Below, in pieces: positions 42,533 through 51,650 of a stretch of 64,000 nucleotides of DNA (its first letter is position 1; the number at the start of each line of letters is the position of its first letter). Both the position numbers and the translations under genes were made by a program. The stretch is from the NCBI RefSeq assembly GCF_947492405.1, contig NZ_CANLMP010000008.1:1-64000 (forward strand), in the 5' to 3' direction. The DNA comes from an uncultured Aquimarina sp. (GTDB taxonomy: Bacteria > Bacteroidota > Bacteroidia > Flavobacteriales > Flavobacteriaceae). The notes below the pieces were generated by a model, which did no database searches, was not told where the DNA came from, and saw only the letters and a list, made by a program, of their open reading frames with translations.

Positions 42533-44410
42533 ATGTCAGATATCATCCAACTATTACCGGATCACGTAGCCAATCAAATAGCTGCCGGAGAGGTAGTGCA
42601 GAGACCAGCTTCTGTAGTTAAAGAACTATTAGAAAATGCGATTGATGCCAGAGCTACTCATATAAAATTAATTGTTAAAGAAGCTGGAAAAACACTTATC
42701 CAAGTGATTGATGATGGTTTAGGTATGAGTGTCACAGATGCACGACTCAGTTTTGAAAGACACGCAACGTCTAAAATAAAAACAGCAGAAGATCTTTTTC
42801 AACTCAATACTAAGGGGTTTAGAGGAGAAGCTTTAGCATCCATTGCTGCGATTGCTCATGTGGAGCTAAAGACTAAACAAGAAGATGATGAGGTTGGAAC
42901 AGAGATTAAAATAGAAGGTAGTGAAGTTGTTTCTCAAGAAGTCTGTGTTACTCCAAAAGGAACTTCTATTAGTGTTAAGAATTTATTTTATAACATTCCT
43001 GCACGTCGCAATTTTTTAAAATCAAATGCAGTAGAGCTACGCCACATTATTGATGAATTTCATCGAGTAGCAATGGTACACGCCGATATTAAATTTGACA
43101 TGTTTCATAATGGTAGCGAGGTTTTTAGCTTACCAATTTCAAATTATCGACAACGAATAGTACATATTTTTGGAGGAAAAACCAACGAAAAACTGGTTCC
43201 AGTTGATGAAGAAACGGATTTGGTAAGTATTACAGGATTTGTCTGCAAACCTGAGTATGCAAAACGAACACGAGGAGAGCAATTTTTCTTTGTAAATAAT
43301 AGATTCATAAAAAGCGCGTATCTAAATCACGGAGTAAATTCGGCATTCGAAGGATTACTGAAGGAAAAGACACATCCTAGTTATTTTATTTATCTAACCG
43401 TAGATCCAACATCAATTGATATTAATATTCATCCGACAAAGACTGAAATTAAATTTGATGATGAACATGCGTTATATGCCATGTTACGATCTACTATAAA
43501 ACATAGTTTAGGGCAATTTAATGTAGCACCAGTATTGGATTTTAATAGAGATTCATCTATGGATACTCCGTATGAGTATAAAAGCAAAATGGTAAAAACC
43601 CCAACCATAGAAGTTGATCGAAGTTTTAATCCGTTCAAAGAAGAAAAAAAGGAAGATTCATCTTTTTCTTCTACCAAAAGCTATTCGAATTTTAAGAAAG
43701 AATCTGCTGGTAGTTGGGAAAATTTGTATGCAGGTCTAGATACTTCAGATATACCTTCTAAACCAATAGAAAATGATTTTTCTTCAATAGAGTTTGAGAG
43801 TGCGGAAGTAACAGGTTCTTTATTTAACGGAGATAAGGAAGGGGCATTAGAGCATAATACAACCTATCAGTTAAGACGAAAATATATTGTAACTACCATT
43901 AAAAGTGGGATGGTAATCATTAATCAACACAGAGCACATCAGAGGATATTATATGAAGAGGTCTTGCGTAATATTACAATGGCAAGTGCTGTAAGTCAAC
44001 AGTTGTTGTTTCCATTAAAGTTGTCGTTTTCTAAACAAGAAGTTCAATCATTAAAAGAAGTTCGAGAACAGTTAGAGAATACAGGCTTTGTTTTTGAAGA
44101 TATTTCGGGCGAAGAGGTTACTATTTCAGGAATTCCAACAGTGATTACTGAGAGCGAAGTTTCTATGCTTTTGGAAAAATTAATTAGTGATATAGAACAA
44201 GAAGTGCCAGATAGTGGTTTTTCTTTAACAGACCTACTGGCAAGATCCATTTCGGGTAGTATTGCCGTGAGAACTGGGGTGGATTTGGCAAAAGAACAAC
44301 AACAACATATAGTTAATAGTCTTTTTGCTTGCACGGAACCAACAATAACGCCAGATAATAAGCCAACTTTCATCACGTTAACAGTAGATGATATAGATAA
44401 AAAATTTTAA
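42533..44410 (+). CDS. mutL: DNA mismatch repair protein MutL
   Basis: 625 aa. N-terminal GHKL ATPase: IAAGEVVQRPASVVKELLENAIDA, DDGLGMS, RHATSKI, GFRGEALASI, then GTSISVKNLFYNIPARRNFLKS. The C-terminal dimerisation domain starts about 440 (YQLRRKYIVTTIKSGMVIINQHRAHQRI). The endonuclease signature DQHAxxExxxxE is absent: the equivalent stretch reads INQHRAHQRILYEE, so nicking activity is doubtful. It couples MutS recognition to downstream repair factors. Confidence 0.95.
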   Translation: MSDIIQLLPDHVANQIAAGEVVQRPASVVKELLENAIDARATHIKLIVKEAGKTLIQVIDDGLGMSVTDARLSFERHATSKIKTAEDLFQLNTKGFRGEALASIAAIAHVELKTKQEDDEVGTEIKIEGSEVVSQEVCVTPKGTSISVKNLFYNIPARRNFLKSNAVELRHIIDEFHRVAMVHADIKFDMFHNGSEVFSLPISNYRQRIVHIFGGKTNEKLVPVDEETDLVSITGFVCKPEYAKRTRGEQFFFVNNRFIKSAYLNHGVNSAFEGLLKEKTHPSYFIYLTVDPTSIDINIHPTKTEIKFDDEHALYAMLRSTIKHSLGQFNVAPVLDFNRDSSMDTPYEYKSKMVKTPTIEVDRSFNPFKEEKKEDSSFSSTKSYSNFKKESAGSWENLYAGLDTSDIPSKPIENDFSSIEFESAEVTGSLFNGDKEGALEHNTTYQLRRKYIVTTIKSGMVIINQHRAHQRILYEEVLRNITMASAVSQQLLFPLKLSFSKQEVQSLKEVREQLENTGFVFEDISGEEVTISGIPTVITESEVSMLLEKLISDIEQEVPDSGFSLTDLLARSISGSIAVRTGVDLAKEQQQHIVNSLFACTEPTITPDNKPTFITLTVDDIDKKF

Positions 44411-44416
44411 GAGTAG

Positions 44417-45169
44417 ATGGGGAGAATTACAGATACGGTAAAGACTTTATTAATAATTAATGTAATCTTTTTTATAGGATCACTCTCGTTGGGAGATGTG
44501 TCATTTAGATTATTTGCTTTATGGTTTCCATATAATGATAATTTTTACTTTTGGCAGGTTATAACATATATGTTTATGCATAGTCATCAAAGCATAAATC
44601 ATATACTTTTTAATATGTTTTTGTTGTTCATGTTTGGAAGTCAAGTCGAAAATATAGTCGGAAGGAAAAAAATATTGTTTTTGTATTTTTCTGCTGGCTT
44701 TGGAGCTTTAGCATTACAGTTGTTATTTTATTATATACAATTTTTTCCAGGTTATCAAGGATTTATTGAAGCAGGTTTTAGTAAAATTGAGATTTTGGAA
44801 TTCCTAAAAAATGGAGAGTATAGTACAGCTGTTTTTCAATATACTAGTCAAGAAACTATTGATGATATGTATAGAGCATATTTTAGTCATATGGTAGGAG
44901 CATCAGGAGCTGTTTCGGGAGTTATTGCCGCATTTGGAATGTTGTATTGGAATCAACCTTTACGTTTATTGTTTATTCCTTTTCCGGTTAAAGCAAAATA
45001 TTTGATGGCACTATATTTCATACCGGACGTCATAGGAGGATTGACTAGTCTAAGTTTTTATGGAATGAGCAATATAGCCCATTGGGCACATATAGGTGGA
45101 GCGGTTATAGGATTTATTACTATGTGGTATTGGAAAAAGAATTCGTTTAATCAAAATCGTTGGAACTAA
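44417..45169 (+). CDS. Rhomboid-family intramembrane serine protease (first of a tandem pair)
   Basis: 250 aa, six or seven hydrophobic segments. Rhomboid signature: MHSHQSINHILFNMFLLFMFG, the serine motif VGASGAVSGVIAAF (GxSG), and the histidine motif IAHWAHIGGAVIGF. The Ser-His dyad is complete, so the enzyme should cut transmembrane substrates. The stop codon overlaps the ATG of the second rhomboid (TAATG at 45167-45171), a sign of coupled translation. Confidence 0.9.
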   Translation: MGRITDTVKTLLIINVIFFIGSLSLGDVSFRLFALWFPYNDNFYFWQVITYMFMHSHQSINHILFNMFLLFMFGSQVENIVGRKKILFLYFSAGFGALALQLLFYYIQFFPGYQGFIEAGFSKIEILEFLKNGEYSTAVFQYTSQETIDDMYRAYFSHMVGASGAVSGVIAAFGMLYWNQPLRLLFIPFPVKAKYLMALYFIPDVIGGLTSLSFYGMSNIAHWAHIGGAVIGFITMWYWKKNSFNQNRWN

Positions 45170-46062
45170 TGTCGCAGATAGACGATTTAAAACTAAAGTT
45201 TAAGAGATTTACTATTATTGAAAAATTGATAGTAATCAATGTTGTTGTATTTGTATCTTTTTACCTGTTAAATACGTTTGCATTCTTATTTAATGCTTCT
45301 AGTGGTTTTTTGATGGATTGGTTTGTTTTTCCAAAAGATTTTAATAGCTTTTTGACACAGCCATGGTCCATTATAACCTATGCTTTTTTACATAGTGGCT
45401 TTTGGCATATTGCATCCAATATGATTATTCTTTATTTTTCAGGAAGATATTTTATAACATATCTTACTGGGAAAAGAGTATTAACTGTTTATTTTTTGGG
45501 AGCAATTTTTGGTGCATTACTTTATATGTTATCTTATAATTTGTTTCCTGCTTTTTCAGAAGTAGGAGATTCAGTATTGTTAGGTGCTTCTGCTTCAGTA
45601 ATGGCTATACTAATAGGGACTGCGACCTATATCCCTTATATGACTGTTCGATTAATGTTTATTGGAAGTATAAAATTCTGGTGGATTGCAGCCTTTTTTG
45701 TCATATTAGATATTGTCCAAATTCCAGCGGGAAATGCTGGTGGACATATTGCTCATCTAGGTGGAGCATTATTTGGTTATTTGTATGCGAGTCAACTCAA
45801 AAAAGGGAATGATATAGGAAGTTGGTTTGAGAAACTTATGGATGCTACGGTAAGTCTTTTTACTCCTAGAAAGAAAAGTCCTTTAAAAACAGTTCATAAA
45901 GCTAAGAAGCCTAAAAACACTACTAAAAAGGCAACTTCCTCAACGGCTAAAAACCCCAATCAAGCTCAGATAGACGCAATACTTGATAAAATTAGTAAAA
46001 GCGGTTACGATAGCTTAACCAAACAAGAAAAAGATTTTTTGTTTAAAGCGGGTAAAGATTAG
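45169..46062 (+). CDS. Rhomboid-family intramembrane serine protease (second of pair)
   Basis: 297 aa from ATG 45169, which overlaps the upstream stop; the frame extends to a TTG at 45160. Rhomboid core at about 15-215: LHSGFWHIASNMIILYF, LLGASASVMAILIG (GxS but with Ala instead of Gly after Ser), and GNAGGHIAHLGGALFGYLY with the His. The C-terminal ~80 residues form a basic, soluble tail (KKSPLKTVHKAKKPKNTTKKA) ending in the DUF6576-like ILDKISKSGYDSLTKQEKDFLFKA, often appended to rhomboids in Bacteroidota. Confidence 0.9.
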   Translation: MSQIDDLKLKFKRFTIIEKLIVINVVVFVSFYLLNTFAFLFNASSGFLMDWFVFPKDFNSFLTQPWSIITYAFLHSGFWHIASNMIILYFSGRYFITYLTGKRVLTVYFLGAIFGALLYMLSYNLFPAFSEVGDSVLLGASASVMAILIGTATYIPYMTVRLMFIGSIKFWWIAAFFVILDIVQIPAGNAGGHIAHLGGALFGYLYASQLKKGNDIGSWFEKLMDATVSLFTPRKKSPLKTVHKAKKPKNTTKKATSSTAKNPNQAQIDAILDKISKSGYDSLTKQEKDFLFKAGKD

Positions 46063-46064
46063 TC

Positions 46065-47081
46065 ATGAGAAAACTGATTAATAAGATTATATTTTTTGTC
46101 AATTCAGTAGTGGCTTTTGCTTTATTGATATCTTATCTATTACCATACGTTTCTCCGCAAATATTTCCATTGTTGTCTGTTTTAAGTCTTGCAGTACCAA
46201 TTTTGATAGTTATTAACGCATTGTTTTTTATTTATTGGGCGATACTCTTAAAGCGCAAGATGTTATTGTCATTAATCATATTAATCTTAGGAATTTCTCA
46301 TGTATCTTCTTTATATAAGTTAAGAGGGAAATCCTCTGATGATATAGAAAATACACTTTCTTTATTTAGTTTTAATGTGCATAGTTTTAATCGCTTTGAT
46401 TGGATTGATTCTGAAAAAATACCTCAGGATATTTCTAAACTCGTAAGAGATCAGAATCCAGATATTTTTTGTGCACAAGAGTATTATAACAATTCAGATA
46501 CTGACTTTAGTCAATACCATAATAAGTACGAATACTTTAATCATGATAATGGGGAGCTTGCTCTAGTGATTTTTTCTAAATATCCGTTTATAGATAAAGG
46601 TTCTTTAAATTTCGAAAAAACAGCTAATAATGTTATCTACGCCGATATTGCGACGCCTTCTGATACTATTAGAGTATATAATATTCATTTGCAGTCTCAT
46701 AGGATTAGCCCTAAAACCGATGATTTGGCAAAAGCAGATTCTCAGAAGTTGTTCAAAAGAATACAGGTTTCCTTCAAAAAGCAACAAAGCCAGGCAGAAC
46801 AGCTTATCGAACATATGAAATTATCACCATACCGAAACATTGTAATGGGTGATTTTAATAATACCGCGTATTCTTATGTATACGATAAGATAAAATCAGA
46901 AAATCTTAAGGATACTTTTAAAGAAGCAGGTAAAGGCTTTGGGAAAACCTTTAATTTTGAGCTGTTTCCTGCGAGAATTGATTTTATTTTAGTACCAGAG
47001 GACGCTGAAGTGGTAAGTTTTAAAAGTTTTGACGTAGAACTTTCAGATCATTATCCGATCTTTTCAAGGATTAAGTTTTAA
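46065..47081 (+). CDS. Endonuclease/exonuclease/phosphatase (EEP) family membrane protein
   Basis: 338 aa. Three transmembrane helices occupy about 1-85. The EEP domain (about 95-338) has LFSFNVHSFNRFDW, CAQEYYN with the Mg-binding Glu, IVMGDFNNTAYSYVY with Asp/Asn, and LSDHYPIFSRIKF with the final Asp-His. DNase I-like proteins in this group act on nucleic acid or phosphoinositide-like esters; the substrate is unknown. Starts 2 nt after the second rhomboid, so probably one operon. The last ~60 nt recur as a remnant at 49738. Confidence 0.88.
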   Translation: MRKLINKIIFFVNSVVAFALLISYLLPYVSPQIFPLLSVLSLAVPILIVINALFFIYWAILLKRKMLLSLIILILGISHVSSLYKLRGKSSDDIENTLSLFSFNVHSFNRFDWIDSEKIPQDISKLVRDQNPDIFCAQEYYNNSDTDFSQYHNKYEYFNHDNGELALVIFSKYPFIDKGSLNFEKTANNVIYADIATPSDTIRVYNIHLQSHRISPKTDDLAKADSQKLFKRIQVSFKKQQSQAEQLIEHMKLSPYRNIVMGDFNNTAYSYVYDKIKSENLKDTFKEAGKGFGKTFNFELFPARIDFILVPEDAEVVSFKSFDVELSDHYPIFSRIKF

Positions 47082-47121
47082 TTTTAGCCTCTAAAGTAAA
47101 TAAGATGTAATAAATAGTAAT

Positions 47122-48435
47122 ATGAGCAACGATTTGATAGATGATCTTTTGGAAGCACTTTCTTTTTCACCGGAAAATATACCTCTTAGACTGAGAATTG
47201 CAAAATCTTATTTTGATAGAAGCGATTTTACAAAATCAGAAGAGCAATATGTGGAAATTTTGAAGTTAGATGGAACTTTAAAAGGTGCAAAATTTGGACT
47301 TTCTAAATGTTATTTTAAACTCCAAAAGATATCTCCTGCAGAGATTATTTTAGAGGAACTAATGCAGATTGATCCTTTTAATGTAGAATATCTTGAGCTC
47401 TTATGTTATTGCCAATTAGAGGAGGATAATTTTTTAGAGGCAAAAGAAACGTATCAGCAGATTTTAAATATTGATAAATCTTATAAAAATACCGATTTCG
47501 ATGGTAAGTTAAGGATGCAAACAATCCAGATTAAAAACGATACCTATGTAGATGAAGATGCGGTGAAATTTCTAAAAAAACCTACTGTCAATTTTTCGGA
47601 TGTTGGAGGTATGAGTGAGGTGAAAGAGCAGATTTCATTAAAAATAATTAAACCTCTTGAACATAAAGAATTATATAAGGCTTATGGTAAAAAGATTGGA
47701 GGAGGTATTCTGTTATATGGTCCACCAGGTTGCGGAAAAACGCATTTAGCGAGAGCTACTGCAGGAGAAATAGACGCTAATTTCATCAGTATTGGTATTA
47801 ATGACATATTGGATATGTGGGTAGGTAGTAGTGAGCAAAACCTTCATGAAGTTTTTGAAACTGCCAGAAGTAATAAACCCTGCGTTATTTTTATAGATGA
47901 GATTGATGCTTTAGGGGCTAACAGAAGTGACATGAACAAGTCTGCTGGTAGAAATGTAATTAATCAATTCTTAGCAGAATTAGATGGTATAGATAGTGAT
48001 AATGATGGTATTTTGGTATTAGGGGCTACCAATACACCTTGGCATTTAGATCCTGCATTTAGAAGACCAGGAAGGTTTGATAGGATTATCTTTGTGGCGC
48101 CACCAGATAATGCTGCAAAAACAGCCATTTATGAAATTATGCTAAAGGATAAGCCTATAGAAAACATTGATTATAAAGCCTTGTCAAAAGCAGCTAAAGA
48201 GTTTTCAGGTGCTGATATTCAGTCATCCATAGATGTTGCTGTAGAACAGAAATTAATGCAGTCATTTAATGATGGAATACCAAAGCCAATTAATACTAAA
48301 GATGTGCTAAAGGCTATAAAAAGTATAAAACCGAGTACTAAAGAATGGTTTAATACTTCTAAGAATTATGCTTTATACGCTAATGATTCAGGTTTATATG
48401 ACGAAATATTATCGTACTTGAAAATTAAGAAATAA
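47122..48435 (+). CDS. AAA-type ATPase with N-terminal TPR region (CDC48/FtsH-like module)
   Basis: 437 aa. TPR-like helices cover 1-130 (LRLRIAKSYFDRSDFTKSEEQYVEILKL). The AAA module starts at about 153 (VNFSDVGGMSEVKEQISLKII): Walker A GPPGCGKTHLARA near 200, Walker B CVIFIDEIDAL, second region of homology GATNTPWHLDPAFRRPGRFDR with the Arg fingers, and a lid with ALSKAAKEFSGADIQ. There is no protease or second AAA ring, so it is probably a substrate remodeller using its TPRs for recruitment. Its stop overlaps the start of the next TPR gene by one base. Confidence 0.9.
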   Translation: MSNDLIDDLLEALSFSPENIPLRLRIAKSYFDRSDFTKSEEQYVEILKLDGTLKGAKFGLSKCYFKLQKISPAEIILEELMQIDPFNVEYLELLCYCQLEEDNFLEAKETYQQILNIDKSYKNTDFDGKLRMQTIQIKNDTYVDEDAVKFLKKPTVNFSDVGGMSEVKEQISLKIIKPLEHKELYKAYGKKIGGGILLYGPPGCGKTHLARATAGEIDANFISIGINDILDMWVGSSEQNLHEVFETARSNKPCVIFIDEIDALGANRSDMNKSAGRNVINQFLAELDGIDSDNDGILVLGATNTPWHLDPAFRRPGRFDRIIFVAPPDNAAKTAIYEIMLKDKPIENIDYKALSKAAKEFSGADIQSSIDVAVEQKLMQSFNDGIPKPINTKDVLKAIKSIKPSTKEWFNTSKNYALYANDSGLYDEILSYLKIKK

Positions 48436-49664
48436 TGGAAAATGTATTTTTTGAAAGGGGCTTTCAACTTTTTCAAATAGGTAAGTTCGATAAGGCATTA
48501 CGTTCGTTACAAGAAGGTTTACAATCTGATCCAGAGAGTTATTTTGCCAAAAGTTTAATAGTACGCTGTTATTTGGAATTAGATGATTTTGAAAAAGGGA
48601 ATAAGATGAATAACCTTTTGATATCTCAGTATCCTAATGAAGATGAATTATTTTATAATAAATCGGTTATAGCACGGCATAATGAGAATAGACAAAAAGC
48701 TTTAGAAGCTATTAATGAAGCAATATCATTGGATGCTTATAATCCAGATTATTTTGGTTATAAGGGGCTTATGTTGTTAGAGTCTAAAGATTTTAATGAA
48801 AGCCTAGCTTGTGCTAATGAAGGGTTGGAGCTTAATCCAAATAATATACTTTGTCTTAATGTGCGTGCCCAAACTTTGACTAAGTTAAACAGGAAACAGG
48901 AGGCTCAAGAGACAATAGGAAATACTCTTCATCAAGATCCTGAAGGTAGTTTTTCTCACGCTAATGTTGGTTGGGTTCAATTAGAACAAGGAAATCATGA
49001 GAAAGCGATGCATCATTTTAAAGAATCTCTTAAGAATGATCCTACTTCCAGATATGCACAGGATGGAATGCTTGAATCGATTAAATCAAAGAATTTTGTT
49101 TACAGACTTTTTTTAAAATATGCTTTTTGGGTATCTAAAATGAAAGAAGGTAAACAATGGTTTTTTATTATTGGACTATATCTTGCTTATCGTTTTATTG
49201 TTGTCTTATTAAGTAAAACGGATTACCCTTATTTAGCTTATTTTGTCATAGTACCTTATCTTTTGTTTGCTTTAGGCGGATGGATCATTGGACCATTATC
49301 CAATGCTATATTACTTTTTAATTCATATGGGAAATATTTGTTAGAGCAAAAAGATAAGATATCAGGGATTTTGTTTTCCTCTTTATCTAGCTTGTCGATA
49401 TGTAGTTTTTTATTGTTTTATATATTAGATAAAGGATCTTGGTTTTTAATAGGGATTTCTGCCGTTTGTTCAATAATTCCTTTGTCTACATCGGCTTTAA
49501 TTGACAAGAGATCTTCTAAGTATATTAGTTATGTTATTGGTATAGTTATTTTATTAGCGGGGTTTTTAGGACCTCTATTTACAGATAGTATTACAACTCC
49601 AATGATGGTTTCTATTTTTGGTTTGGTTGGATATAGTTGGGTAGGTAATGCGTTAAAAGATTAA
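48435..49664 (+). CDS. TPR protein with C-terminal membrane domain
   Basis: 409 aa. At least five TPR units in the first ~215 residues (FERGFQLFQIGKFDKALRSLQEGLQ, NVGWVQLEQGNHEKAMHHFKESL). About five transmembrane helices follow (235-400). Overlaps the AAA-ATPase gene by one base (TAATG), so they are a coupled pair: the membrane TPR protein may recruit the ATPase to the inner membrane. I know no described system with this exact pair. No terminator is seen before the following EEP remnant. Confidence 0.82.
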   Translation: MENVFFERGFQLFQIGKFDKALRSLQEGLQSDPESYFAKSLIVRCYLELDDFEKGNKMNNLLISQYPNEDELFYNKSVIARHNENRQKALEAINEAISLDAYNPDYFGYKGLMLLESKDFNESLACANEGLELNPNNILCLNVRAQTLTKLNRKQEAQETIGNTLHQDPEGSFSHANVGWVQLEQGNHEKAMHHFKESLKNDPTSRYAQDGMLESIKSKNFVYRLFLKYAFWVSKMKEGKQWFFIIGLYLAYRFIVVLLSKTDYPYLAYFVIVPYLLFALGGWIIGPLSNAILLFNSYGKYLLEQKDKISGILFSSLSSLSICSFLLFYILDKGSWFLIGISAVCSIIPLSTSALIDKRSSKYISYVIGIVILLAGFLGPLFTDSITTPMMVSIFGLVGYSWVGNALKD

Positions 49665-49737
49665 TTAGTTGTTATTCTGAGGGTTCGAATTTACCTGTAA
49701 TATAATATACTTAATTATTTTAATAATTATTGTTTTT

Positions 49738-49797
49738 AAAAGTTTTGATATAGAACTTTCTGATCATTATCCTATATCCTCAAGGATTAAACTATGA
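49738..49797 (+). pseudogene. Remnant of a second EEP-family gene (C-terminal 19 codons)
   Basis: Reads KSFDIELSDHYPISSRIKL then stop, against KSFDVELSDHYPIFSRIKF at the end of the EEP gene (47022-47081). 16 of 19 residues are identical, and roughly 54 of 65 bases match when the following bases are included. Many differences fall in codon third positions, so this was once translated. Upstream similarity stops at about 49732, and no start or domain remains. Confidence 0.75.
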
Positions 49798-49832
49798 TTT
49801 TAAAGAAGGTATTACTAAGAACACTTAAAGTG

Positions 49833-50603
49833 TTATTTATTTTCTAAACGAGTAGCTTTGTTTTTGATGCTTTTCTCCCAATCATCTGCAAAAACTGCAT
49901 GACCATTTTTTGTCATTAGGTTCATTTTTTCTATTACAGCTTCTTGTATTTGTTTTGGAAAGCTATAGAGCTTCTTGTTAATTTTAGTAATTCTTCCATC
50001 AGGAATTTCACTGTTCTGATGTTTAATGGTTACTCTACTTTTTTTATAATAAGCTATAATTTTTACTTTATTATCTTCATACAAGCTATGTGTAGAGGTA
50101 CCATAGACGATTATAGGATCTACTTCGCCATCTCCATCAAGATCTGATAATTGTGAGTATTGATTCCAGAAGCCTATTGAAGTTTCCCATTCTGGGTCCA
50201 TTTCACCTTTGATTGTTGATCTTTTCTTAAATTGATTTTTTTCCACTCTTAAATTTAATCCATATATATTATCATATAAGGTGTCTTTTTCTTCGTTTAT
50301 TACATTTTTATGATCAGTTAATAATAAATAATATTCACCAGATTTGTCTTTGTAATTATATACCTGGTATAATGGATTAGAAATGCCCAATTGAATTTGC
50401 CTTCTATTAGGGAAAACTGCATTCATCTCTTTTTTAGAAAGCTTTCTCACTAATGTTGTATCCATTGGTATGGTAGCGTGTTTCTGTATGGGTAACACTT
50501 CAGTGTTTTCTATTTGAGTTTTAGAATCTTCTTTTGATTCTTTAGTTTGTTTTCCACAAGAGAAAAAGGTTATTAAAACGATAAAAAGTAGAAATCTATT
50601 CAT
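49833..50603 (-). CDS. Lipoprotein of unknown function
   Basis: 256 aa. Lipobox ITFFSC at about 11-16, followed by a Lys/Glu/Ser-rich linker. The body contains LSDLDGDGEVDPIIVYGTS, a DxDxDGxxD loop of the FG-GAP/EF-hand type that could bind calcium, and a later NGHAVFADDW segment. I do not recognise the family. Same direction as the DUF6122-WbqC pair but facing away from it (79 nt gap); it may be a separate unit. Confidence 0.65.
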   Translation of the reverse strand: MNRFLLFIVLITFFSCGKQTKESKEDSKTQIENTEVLPIQKHATIPMDTTLVRKLSKKEMNAVFPNRRQIQLGISNPLYQVYNYKDKSGEYYLLLTDHKNVINEEKDTLYDNIYGLNLRVEKNQFKKRSTIKGEMDPEWETSIGFWNQYSQLSDLDGDGEVDPIIVYGTSTHSLYEDNKVKIIAYYKKSRVTIKHQNSEIPDGRITKINKKLYSFPKQIQEAVIEKMNLMTKNGHAVFADDWEKSIKNKATRLENK

Positions 50604-50681
50604 AGGTAAACAGGGTTAAAAAAGAAATATGTACAACTAGTTTTGTACTAAATGTAAAGAATATTTTCTAAATAAGCGTAT

Positions 50682-50993
50682 TTAGATCATCCAACAGTCT
50701 AATTGATCTGTAATAATATGCCAAAGTAAAGCTATACCCACAACTCTTGTTTTTTTAGGAAATAATAGAATAGTGTATAGTACTATAGCAGATATACTGT
50801 GTAAAACGTGAAAACCAATACTGCATCGATTTGGATCAAAAATAGGATCTGCCAATAAGTGATCGATATCAATCAACATTGCTCCAAGAAAAATGAGATA
50901 TACTTTTTTCCATTGTTTAGGAAAGAAAAGTAAAGCAATAGCTAAAGGTATTAAAAAATGAAATCCATAATGTATAATCGGTCTAAACATCAA
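50682..50993 (-). CDS. DUF6122-like small membrane protein
   Basis: 103 aa, three or four hydrophobic helices. Conserved-looking polar motif MLIDIDHLLADPIFDPNRCSIGFH inside the membrane domain: an Asp/His cluster reminiscent of metal-dependent membrane hydrolases such as the YdjM/LexA-regulated DUF457 family. The DUF6122 name is from memory of this pattern. The start overlaps the end of the WbqC gene by 4 nt. Confidence 0.7.
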   Translation of the reverse strand: MMFRPIIHYGFHFLIPLAIALLFFPKQWKKVYLIFLGAMLIDIDHLLADPIFDPNRCSIGFHVLHSISAIVLYTILLFPKKTRVVGIALLWHIITDQLDCWMI

Positions 50994-51613
50994 AAAATCG
51001 ATTGATTCTCTAAGTAGGTAAGTGTGTTTGTTCCTTCATTAAACAGTAAGTCTAAAATAGAAAGATTGGGAATAAAATTGTACTTATCAGAAAATACTTG
51101 AATATATGTTTCCAGTTTGCGTGTTTGTTCTTTTTTAGAGTTTACTAAGGTTCTCATATCTTTCAGACCATCAGGATCTTTTTGGTAATCTTTTGTTTTA
51201 GTATAGGAAGTATTTAACTGTAAACAATCAAAAATAACCTCCATACATTCGTAATTGAAATCCAATAAAAAGTCTTTTCTTTTTTCGAAAAGATGAACCA
51301 ACTCATCTTCGTAATACTCAAAAAACGGAGAGGTTCTATAAGCAGATTGGATAGATTTCCAATGGATAGATTGCCATGGAAATTCATTTTCTACACGTAC
51401 GTTCTTATATAATTGTTTAGTTCCATTACCTACATGTTTTATAGGTATGGTTAATAAGAGTTTACCGTTAGCTCCATAGATATAGGTTCTATTGCGATAG
51501 GTTTGCTTTTGGTAATTATCATGGTGTTCAAAAGCAATGCTGTCTGATTGAGCTATAGCGATATATTGCTCAATAGATCCAAAATACATAGGATGGAGTA
51601 GGGTAGCTTTCAA
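50990..51613 (-). CDS. WbqC-family protein
   Basis: 207 aa. Opening LLHPMYFGSIEQYIAIAQSDSI and FEHHDNYQKQTYRNRTYIYGANGKLLLTIPIKH are the WbqC-family pattern (PF08889-like). WbqC proteins occur in polysaccharide and glycan loci; biochemistry is poorly known. Probably co-transcribed with lepB upstream (37 nt gap) and DUF6122 downstream (4-nt overlap). Confidence 0.85.
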   Translation of the reverse strand: MKATLLHPMYFGSIEQYIAIAQSDSIAFEHHDNYQKQTYRNRTYIYGANGKLLLTIPIKHVGNGTKQLYKNVRVENEFPWQSIHWKSIQSAYRTSPFFEYYEDELVHLFEKRKDFLLDFNYECMEVIFDCLQLNTSYTKTKDYQKDPDGLKDMRTLVNSKKEQTRKLETYIQVFSDKYNFIPNLSILDLLFNEGTNTLTYLENQSIF

Positions 51614-51650
51614 TAGTTAGAATTGTTTTTTATAGCTTGAAAAATAAATC

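Noticed and set aside
51597..51605. AGTAGGGTA, similar to the upstream box of the ECF promoter element
   Set aside because: No CGTTT box follows at 14 nt, and no gene starts downstream on that strand.
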